A stretch of DNA of 6,532 nucleotides from Nitrospirota bacterium (GTDB taxonomy: Bacteria; Nitrospirota; Thermodesulfovibrionia; Thermodesulfovibrionales; Dissulfurispiraceae), in assembly GCA_016212685.1 (NCBI GenBank), contig JACREW010000130.1, positions 1-6,532 on the forward strand. Reading direction: 5' to 3'. This document shows, piece after piece, positions 1-4,753 of the stretch (positions within the stretch are counted from its first letter, which is position 1; each line of letters starts with the position of its first letter). Made by a program: the position numbers and the translations under genes. The notes under the pieces were generated by a model. The model was not told where the DNA came from. It saw only the letters and a list, made by a program, of their open reading frames with translations, and did no database searches.

Positions 1-868
1 AATGGCTTACGCGCAGATGTTCGAAAGGGACAGGATGCGGTTTGTCGATGCGTTAAAGCGGATAAATATCCTGCCGCTCGGCTCCTGCGCTCTTGCGGGA
101 ACTTCGTTCCCTACGGACAGACATTATGTTGCGGAACTTTTAGGATTTGATTCCGTCTCTGAAAACAGTATGGACTCTGTCTCGGACAGAGACTTTCTGC
201 TTGAGTTCTTATCGTGCGCTTCGATACTCATGATGCATACATCGAGGCTCGCGGAAGAATTGATCCTCTGGTCTTCCGAGGAGTTCTCTTTTATAGAATT
301 GCCTGATGCATTTACAACAGGCTCAAGTATTATGCCCCAGAAGAAAAACCCCGATGTCGCTGAGCTTATGCGCGGAAAAACAGGAAGGGTGTACGGCAGC
401 CTTATAAGCCTTTTAACAACAATGAAGGGACTTCCGCTAACTTACAACAGGGACATGCAGGAGGATAAAGAACCTGTCTTTGATACCGTAGATACGGTTA
501 AATTAACATTGAATGCGCTCGTCCAGATGCTTCCGAAAATAAAATTCAATACAAAACGAATGAGAGCTACTGCCGACGCAGCCTTCTCTACCGCGACCGA
601 TATTGCCGAATATCTCGTGAGAAAAGGAGTTCCGTTCAGGACAGCCCATGAAATTACAGGCAAAATAGTAAGGTATTGCATAGATAAAAATAAAAAGCTC
701 TCCGATTTAAGCATGCCGGAATATAAATTTTTTTCGAATGTGATAGGAAACGACATTTATAAATTCATCGGCACCGCGGAATCCGTGAACGCAAAAAAAT
801 CTTACGGCGGCACATCGCGGGAAGCGGTCAAAGAGCAGATTAAAAGGTTCAGGAAAGGGTTGAAGTAG
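1..868 (+). CDS. argH: Argininosuccinate lyase, C-terminal portion (5' end outside window)
   Basis: This cytosolic enzyme performs the last step of arginine biosynthesis, splitting argininosuccinate into arginine and fumarate. The visible 288 codons (reading frame begins at base 2) are about the last 60% of a protein that is usually near 460 residues, so the true start lies upstream and the ATG at base 2 is internal. Seen in the sequence: the LGSCALAGT block (about residues 26-34 of the visible part), SENSMDSVSDRDF (53-65), and the fumarate-lyase signature GSSIMPQKKNPD (107-118), which carries the serine-containing catalytic loop. The C terminus ends in the usual YGGTS...V..QI helix. No key residue appears missing. 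The stop TAG at 866-868 is 7 bases before the next gene, suggesting cotranscription. Family assignment is very secure; other fumarase/aspartase-superfamily members lack this combination. Confidence 0.97.
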   Translation, partial: MAYAQMFERDRMRFVDALKRINILPLGSCALAGTSFPTDRHYVAELLGFDSVSENSMDSVSDRDFLLEFLSCASILMMHTSRLAEELILWSSEEFSFIELPDAFTTGSSIMPQKKNPDVAELMRGKTGRVYGSLISLLTTMKGLPLTYNRDMQEDKEPVFDTVDTVKLTLNALVQMLPKIKFNTKRMRATADAAFSTATDIAEYLVRKGVPFRTAHEITGKIVRYCIDKNKKLSDLSMPEYKFFSNVIGNDIYKFIGTAESVNAKKSYGGTSREAVKEQIKRFRKGLK

Positions 869-875
869 AGAATAT

Positions 876-1577
876 ATGGTTACTTTAAAAGACGCAAAAG
901 AGGTATCGGAAAAGATAAATAAGGCATTTCACCCTCTTTCAATTACTGTTTTCGGTTCTATTGCGAAAGAAGGCAAAGGGAATGATTTAGATTTATTGGT
1001 TGTTCTTGATGATAGAGGAAAGTCCTTTGATAATGTCGATCTGTTGATGCACAGGTGTCTAAAAGATTTTTATAAGAAATTTGCTATTGATCCGTTTGTG
1101 GTTCCTCTTTCCGCTTTTCGAGAACATTATTTGAAGGGCAGCCCGTTTTTAAGCCTGATATTAAAGGAAGGGAGGATTCTGTATATGAAAAACGCGGTAA
1201 AGGAATGGATGGGACAGGCGGACGATGAATTAAAGACGGCCCAATATTTGTTTGATGGAGGTTTCTACAAGGGCACATGCTTCCATTCGCAGCAGGCAAT
1301 AGAAAAAGCTTTAAAGGCGCTGTTGCTGAATAAAGGATGGGAACTGGAAAAGACGCACAGCATTGAGAGGTTGATAGCTTTGCTTGGAGGGTATAAGATT
1401 AAAATCGATATTCCGGACGGGGACATGGTTTTTATAGACAGTATTTACAGAGGACGTTATCCTGCCGAGGCCGGACTTCTCCCCCTTGGAGAGCCGACAA
1501 AAGCAGATGCTCAGAAAGCGGTCGGCATTGCTGAACGGATAATAAAAAAGATAAAGAATAAATCGGATAAGAAATAA
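876..1577 (+). CDS. Fused MNT nucleotidyltransferase-HEPN domain protein
   Basis: Residues 1-103 form a minimal nucleotidyltransferase (MNT): strand ITVFGS, then G27-S28, metal-binding D37 and D39 in NDLDLLVVL, and a likely third acidic residue D72 in AIDPFVV. Only eight residues separate S28 from D37, against about ten in the common GSxAxGx5SDxD motif. Residues 104-233 form a HEPN domain of the PF05168 type: WMGQADDELKTAQYLF, CFHSQQAIEKALKALL (135-150), KTHSIERL (159-166) and RGRYP (192-196). MNT and HEPN are normally two adjacent genes and often act as a toxin-antitoxin pair in which MNT modifies and silences the HEPN RNase; here they are fused. I see no clear RxxxxH RNase motif, so nuclease activity is unproven. 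ATG 876 is the only start after the preceding in-frame stop (861-863), with a weak Shine-Dalgarno. A strong internal start lies at 1185. Domain calls are secure; the biological role is inference. Confidence 0.88.
   Translation: MVTLKDAKEVSEKINKAFHPLSITVFGSIAKEGKGNDLDLLVVLDDRGKSFDNVDLLMHRCLKDFYKKFAIDPFVVPLSAFREHYLKGSPFLSLILKEGRILYMKNAVKEWMGQADDELKTAQYLFDGGFYKGTCFHSQQAIEKALKALLLNKGWELEKTHSIERLIALLGGYKIKIDIPDGDMVFIDSIYRGRYPAEAGLLPLGEPTKADAQKAVGIAERIIKKIKNKSDKK
1164..1187 (+). promoter_or_regulatory. Internal ribosome binding site and ATG at the MNT/HEPN junction
   Basis: A purine-rich stretch at 1164-1175 ends in GGGAGG (1170-1175), a near-ideal Shine-Dalgarno. Nine bases later comes ATG 1185-1187, in frame as codon 104 of the fusion. 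The MNT part ends in ILKEGRILY, the usual end of stand-alone MNT proteins, and MKNAVKEW is the usual beginning of stand-alone HEPN proteins. The ATG is also part of an ATGA tetranucleotide, as in coupled gene pairs. It could therefore drive a free 130-residue HEPN product, or be a relic of two once-separate genes. The signal is better than that at the gene's own start. Confidence 0.55.
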
Positions 1578-1585
1578 GGTGAAAA

Positions 1586-2593
1586 ATGTTATTGCGTGAA
1601 AAGTTGTTATATTTATTGCTGCTTATAGCTGCGCTGCTAATTGTTTTCTCCTGCGGGAAAAAAGGCGATCCAACGCTGAAGTCTTTTGAAAAACCACAGG
1701 TGGTAAAAGATATAAAGGCAGTGCACCGCGAGGATGAGCTTATAATCTCATGGTCGTATCCTTCGTCGGAACGAGAGAAGATCAAGGGCTTCTATATAGA
1801 AAAGGCAATAGGCAATGGACAAGAGGTTATAGGTAAAGGGTCGGAGGTAAAGGGTCAAGATTTTAAAAATATTGTATTTCTAAAAAGCGACACTTCTCAG
1901 TTTATAGACAAGGACTTTAAGACAGGGAAGACATATCTTTATAAAATTCGTGTGTATAGTCTTAGGGACGTTATCAGCGACGATTCGCCGGTAATAAAGG
2001 TATTTCCCAAGGAACTTTCTAAGCCGCCCGTTAAACTCTCGTATAAAACGACAAATGATTCCATAGAAATCGCATGGCAGGCGATAGGCAATGGGCAAGA
2101 GGCCATAGGTCTCAGATATAACATTTATAAAAGTTATGAAAAAGGCAAATACGGCGCATCGCCGCTGAATAATGCGCCGTTAAAAGAGCCGGCCTTTAAA
2201 AATAAAATAGAAACTGAAAAATCGGTATATTATACGGTTAGGGCGCTTCTCGATACCGAACTCAAGGATGAAGGCTATCCGTCGGAAGAACTTGAGATTA
2301 ATCCCGAGTCCTTTGTCCCCTCAAAGCCGAACAAACTAAAATATGTTCCTTCCAGCCAAAAGGTCTATATCATGTGGGATGAAAATCAAGAGATATGGAC
2401 AAAGGGGTACAGAATTTACAGGAAAAAGGCATCGGAGACGGAATTTAAATTAATAGGGGAGTCGATCTTGCCCGCCTTTACGGATAACGATCCCCTTTCT
2501 TCAAAGAGGTCGTATTATATAACCGCTGTCGGTCCAAAGAAAGAAAGTATCTCCTCGGAGATTATAGAGGTTCATCCCCTCGTAGAAAGATAG
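1586..2593 (+). CDS. Outer-envelope lipoprotein with three fibronectin type III-like modules
   Basis: A signal peptide (MLLREK, then hydrophobic residues 7-21) ends in a lipobox VFSC with C23 as lipidated residue; +2 is glycine, so outer-membrane delivery is likely. The mature start CGKKGDP resembles the CGxKGP start of LptM (YifL)-type lipoproteins, small partners of the LPS transporter LptD. Three beta-rich modules follow: about 36-140 (core ELIISWSYP...GFYIEKA), 146-240 (SIEIAWQ...RYNIYKS...YYTVRALL) and 247-332 (KVYIMWDEN...GYRIYRK...YYITAVGP), each with the Trp and Tyr pattern of fibronectin III folds. Two loops, at about residues 73-90 and 166-176, are encoded by heptamer repeats and share the segment AIGNGQE. 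The start has a Shine-Dalgarno AAGGTG (1576-1581), 8 bases after the previous stop. The binding partner is unknown; a role in adhesion or envelope assembly is inference. Confidence 0.82.
   Translation: MLLREKLLYLLLLIAALLIVFSCGKKGDPTLKSFEKPQVVKDIKAVHREDELIISWSYPSSEREKIKGFYIEKAIGNGQEVIGKGSEVKGQDFKNIVFLKSDTSQFIDKDFKTGKTYLYKIRVYSLRDVISDDSPVIKVFPKELSKPPVKLSYKTTNDSIEIAWQAIGNGQEAIGLRYNIYKSYEKGKYGASPLNNAPLKEPAFKNKIETEKSVYYTVRALLDTELKDEGYPSEELEINPESFVPSKPNKLKYVPSSQKVYIMWDENQEIWTKGYRIYRKKASETEFKLIGESILPAFTDNDPLSSKRSYYITAVGPKKESISSEIIEVHPLVER
1801..1856 (+). repeat. Heptamer array in lipoprotein gene, copy 1
   Basis: Eight consecutive 7-base units can be read here, with approximate consensus A-N-R-G-G-Y-A: AAAGGCA, ATAGGCA, ATGGACA, AGAGGTT, ATAGGTA, AAGGGTC, GGAGGTA, AAGGGTC. 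Seven of eight have GG at unit positions 4-5. It encodes roughly residues 73-90 of the lipoprotein, in a loop after the strand GFYIEKA. Of the three forward frames, the other two meet a stop within the array (TAG at 1809-1811, TAA at 1834-1836). The exact left edge is uncertain because the first unit may be native gene sequence. Confidence 0.75.
2077..2111 (+). repeat. Heptamer array in lipoprotein gene, copy 2
   Basis: Five 7-base units: GCAGGCG, ATAGGCA, ATGGGCA, AGAGGCC, ATAGGTC. Bases 2080-2111 match 1804-1835 at 27 of 32 positions, so this is the same repeat as copy 1, about 275 bases downstream, in the second fibronectin-like module. It lies in the same reading phase and again encodes AIGNGQE, between strands IEIAW and RYNIYKS, a loop position in this fold. 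Confidence 0.78.
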
Positions 2594-2594
2594 T

Positions 2595-3626
2595 ATGGAA
2601 AAAATACTTTTAGGCCACGGCAGCGGCGGCAGATTGATGCATCAATTAATCAGGGAGCATTTCGTCCCTGAATTCGATTTAAAAGAACTAAATGATTCTG
2701 CGGTTATTAATTTCTCCGATTCACCCATTCATCCATTCACCCATTCACCAATAAGGCTGGCGTTTACGACGGATTCCTATGTGGTATCCCCAATCTTCTT
2801 TCCTGGAGGCAACATCGGCGGGCTTGCGGTCAACGGTACGGTTAATGACCTTTCGATGGTCGGCGCCCGGCCTCTTTATCTTACTGCCGGATTTATTATC
2901 GAAGAGGGGTTCCCGATGGACGACCTGAAAAAAATCCTTTCTTCAATGGCTGATGCCGCAAAAAATGCCGCTGTAAAAATAGTAGCAGGGGATACAAAGG
3001 TCGTGGACAAAGGCAAGGGGGACGGCATATTTATAAATACGAGCGGTGTAGGCATTATTCCTGACGGCATTGACCTCGGCCCCCGGCATATAAGCGCGGG
3101 TGACAAGGTGATAATCAGCGGTTTGATGGGAGATCACGGCATAGCTGTTCTGTCCGAAAGGAACGGTCTCTCTTTTGATCCTCCCGTACTAAGCGACACT
3201 GCGGCGTTGAACGGCCTTGTGGAGCGAATGTTCGATGTCGCGCCGAATCCGGCAATCCGTATGATGAGGGACCCCACAAGAGGCGGCGTGGCCACTACTC
3301 TTAAGGAGATCGCAAACGATTCAGGGCTTTGTATCGTCATTAATGAGAGCGGTTTGTCCGTATCGTCGGGGGTGATCGGCGCATGCGAACTGCTCGGTTT
3401 GGATCCGCTTTACATAGCCAACGAGGGTGTTCTTATCGCCGTTGTGTCTCCTGACGTAGCGGAGACCCTCGTAGAAGAAATGAGGAAACATCCATTAGGC
3501 AAAAAGTCGGCAATTATCGGTAAAGTAACAGACGATTCAGAAGGCATGGTCTTGCTTAGGACGGCAATAGGAGGCACACGCATAGTGGATATGCTTGCCG
3601 GAGAACAACTACCGAGAATATGCTAA
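2595..3626 (+). CDS. hypE: Hydrogenase maturation protein HypE (carbamoyl dehydratase)
   Basis: HypE works in the cytosol with HypF. HypF places a carbamoyl group on HypE's C-terminal cysteine, and HypE dehydrates it with ATP to a thiocyanate, the source of the CN ligands of the [NiFe] centre. The protein ends in LPRIC, so the carrier C343 is present. Family motifs seen: GHGSGGRLMHQLI (7-19), NDSAV (33-37), FTTDSYVVSPIFFPGG (57-72), AGDTKVV (131-137), GLMGDHG (176-182) and RDPTRGGVA (225-233) of the AIR synthase/PurM-like fold. Length 343 is slightly above the usual 330-340, explained by an insertion at about residues 40-52 encoded by octamer repeats. ATG follows the previous stop by one base with no strong Shine-Dalgarno, so translational coupling is likely. 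No other hyp gene is in the window. SelD, ThiL and PurM are excluded by the PRIC end. Confidence 0.96.
   Translation: MEKILLGHGSGGRLMHQLIREHFVPEFDLKELNDSAVINFSDSPIHPFTHSPIRLAFTTDSYVVSPIFFPGGNIGGLAVNGTVNDLSMVGARPLYLTAGFIIEEGFPMDDLKKILSSMADAAKNAAVKIVAGDTKVVDKGKGDGIFINTSGVGIIPDGIDLGPRHISAGDKVIISGLMGDHGIAVLSERNGLSFDPPVLSDTAALNGLVERMFDVAPNPAIRMMRDPTRGGVATTLKEIANDSGLCIVINESGLSVSSGVIGACELLGLDPLYIANEGVLIAVVSPDVAETLVEEMRKHPLGKKSAIIGKVTDDSEGMVLLRTAIGGTRIVDMLAGEQLPRIC
2712..2750 (+). repeat. Octamer array inside hypE
   Basis: Units of 8 bases: TTCTCCGA (degenerate), TTCACCCA, TTCATCCA, TTCACCCA, and TTCACCA lacking one base. The run is 39 bases, 13 codons, so it keeps the frame. It encodes the Pro/His-rich segment around SDSPIHPFTHSP between NDSAVI and RLAFTTD, where HypE proteins normally have only a short, non-repetitive connection. 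Confidence 0.8.
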
Positions 3627-3630
3627 AATA

Positions 3631-3676
3631 TTGTAGTTTATTGTGTTCATTGTGTCTGTTGGGTTTGTTGTGTCTT
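3631..3676 (+). repeat. Nonamer array, left arm of inverted pair
   Basis: This array begins 4 bases after the hypE stop. After a 10-base unit TTGTAGTTTA come four 9-base units: TTGTGTTCA, TTGTGTCTG, TTGGGTTTG, TTGTGTCTT. The unit pattern TTGnGTnTn matches the reverse complement of the array that follows at 3678-3715. It is non-coding. Confidence 0.8.
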
Positions 3677-3704
3677 AACTCAATAGACTCAATAAACTCA
3701 ATAA
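3638..3704 (+). other. Potential long imperfect hairpin between hypE and the SurA-like gene
   Basis: Bases 3638-3665 can pair with 3677-3704 around an 11-base loop. Of 28 opposed positions I count 23 Watson-Crick pairs, 2 G-U pairs and 3 mismatches (3653/3689, 3648/3694, 3644/3698). It is AU-rich and has no T-run after it, so it does not look like a classical intrinsic terminator. In the transcript it would sit just ahead of the SurA-like gene's ribosome binding site. Effects on RNA stability or partial termination are inference. Confidence 0.6.
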
Positions 3705-3715
3705 CTCAATAGACT
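3678..3715 (-). repeat. Nonamer array, right arm of inverted pair
   Basis: On the + strand the units are ACTCAATAG, ACTCAATAA, ACTCAATA (one base short), ACTCAATAG and a trailing ACT. Read on the minus strand they become TTGAGTCTA/TTGAGTTTA-like, the same pattern as the left array in opposite orientation. The array stops 5 bases before the GGAGG Shine-Dalgarno (3721-3725) of the next gene. Confidence 0.82.
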
Positions 3716-3731
3716 TAAACGGAGGTTTAAC

Positions 3732-4679
3732 ATGCTCAAGAAATTACTGGGCGGTATCTGCATTATATTGTTCGGCTGTGCGACCTTTGCGCACGGCGGC
3801 ATATTGCTCGACAGGGTTATGGCGAGAGTGAATAAAGAGGTAATAACCTGGAGCGACCTTTACAAGGCGATGGAGTTCGAGGCTACGGATGAGATAAAGG
3901 CGATGAAAGACGACGTCAGACGCAGGTTTTTCAAAGAGAACGAGGCGGCCTTTCTGGAAACGCTGATCGATATGCGTTTACAGGTTCAGGAGGCCGTAAA
4001 ATCGGGCATTTCAGTCGATGGTGAGGAGGTGACAAAGGCTATAGAGGGTATAAAGAAAAAATACTCGATGACCGACGAGACGTTTAAGAACGCCATCAGC
4101 AAAGAGGGGTTTACCATCAACGAATACAGGAAGAAACTTGCGGAACAGATAGCAATAGGTCGGGTGGTAGAGCAGGAGGTAAAGAGTAAAATTCTTATAA
4201 CAGAGGGCGACCTCGATCAGTATCTCTCGGAGAATAAGGAACTCCCAAAGGAGAGCGACGGGTTTAATATAAGCCATGTATTCTTCAGAAAGGCTGATGA
4301 TAGGCAGCAGGTGGAAGCTAAGGCCATGGATATTTATAAGAAGATAAAAGCAGGCGGGAATTTTTCCGAGACGGCACGGCAGCACTCCGAAGACGCGAGC
4401 GCGCAGAGCGGCGGAGATCTCGGTTTCATTAAAAAGTCCGACCTCTCAAAGGAGTTTCTCGATGCCCTCTCAAAGATGAAAGACGGCGATGTAAGCGAAC
4501 CTTTCTGGAGCGGGAACGGCATTCATATACTGCGGCTGAACGAAAGGAAAGAGTTCAAAAATCCTCAGGAATTGAGAGAAGCGGTAAGGCAAAAGATGCT
4601 GGACGAGAAATTCATGAAGGAATACAGGAACTGGCTAAAAGGACTGCGCGAAAGGGCATATGTGGAAATCAAATTATAG
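3732..4679 (+). CDS. SurA-like periplasmic peptidyl-prolyl cis-trans isomerase, one parvulin domain
   Basis: This is a likely periplasmic chaperone for outer-membrane proteins. An N-terminal export signal (MLKK, hydrophobic 5-20) could be cut after A20; however, LFGC (13-16) also resembles a lipobox, so lipid anchoring at C16 is possible. Next is a SurA-type N domain starting DRVMARVNKEVITWSDL (27-43), with helical chaperone sequence to about 170. One parvulin (rotamase) domain spans about 178-270: ISHVFF (180-185, H182), HSEDASAQSGGDLGF (218-232) and GNGIHILRL (261-269, H265). A C-terminal helix (277-308) follows, as in SurA. Length 315 is shorter than E. coli SurA (428), which has two parvulin domains. 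Shine-Dalgarno GGAGG (3721-3725) is six bases before ATG, a strong site. PrsA or PpiD-like proteins are alternatives, but the N-terminal motif favours SurA. Confidence 0.9.
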   Translation: MLKKLLGGICIILFGCATFAHGGILLDRVMARVNKEVITWSDLYKAMEFEATDEIKAMKDDVRRRFFKENEAAFLETLIDMRLQVQEAVKSGISVDGEEVTKAIEGIKKKYSMTDETFKNAISKEGFTINEYRKKLAEQIAIGRVVEQEVKSKILITEGDLDQYLSENKELPKESDGFNISHVFFRKADDRQQVEAKAMDIYKKIKAGGNFSETARQHSEDASAQSGGDLGFIKKSDLSKEFLDALSKMKDGDVSEPFWSGNGIHILRLNERKEFKNPQELREAVRQKMLDEKFMKEYRNWLKGLRERAYVEIKL

Positions 4680-4692
4680 CAGACAATAATAA

Positions 4693-4719
4693 TTGACATC
4701 GGGTCTTAATCTTTATAAT
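4693..4719 (+). promoter_or_regulatory. Candidate sigma70-type promoter for the kinase operon
   Basis: In the 74-base spacer after the SurA-like gene there is a perfect TTGACA (4693-4698) and a perfect TATAAT (4714-4719). Their spacing is 15 bases, shorter than the usual 17; an alternative -10, TAATAT (4716-4721), would give 17. The region 4714-4726 is also a small palindrome (TATAA-TAT-TTATA). Transcription from here would begin close to 4726-4730, ahead of the kinase Shine-Dalgarno at 4743-4750. Confidence 0.5.
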
Positions 4720-4753
4720 ATTTATAGAATGTTTGTTTCACTAAGGGGAGACA

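Noticed and set aside
2..4. ATG at base 2 as the true argH start
   Set aside because: The family is about 460 residues and the visible protein begins in the middle of the conserved helical core.
442..756. Open frame on the minus strand inside argH (and similar ones opposite the other genes)
   Set aside because: All are opposite well-supported genes, with no motif or neighbour support and no credible ribosome binding context.
2712..2750. Frameshift or assembly error in hypE
   Set aside because: Frame and all motifs are intact before and after, and the inserted length is a multiple of three.
3631..3715. CRISPR-like array
   Set aside because: Units are only 8-9 bases, directly adjacent without unique spacers, and the two halves are in opposite orientation.
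3638..3720. Intrinsic terminator after hypE
   Set aside because: The hairpin is long and AU-rich, and no T-run follows its right arm; partial termination cannot be excluded.
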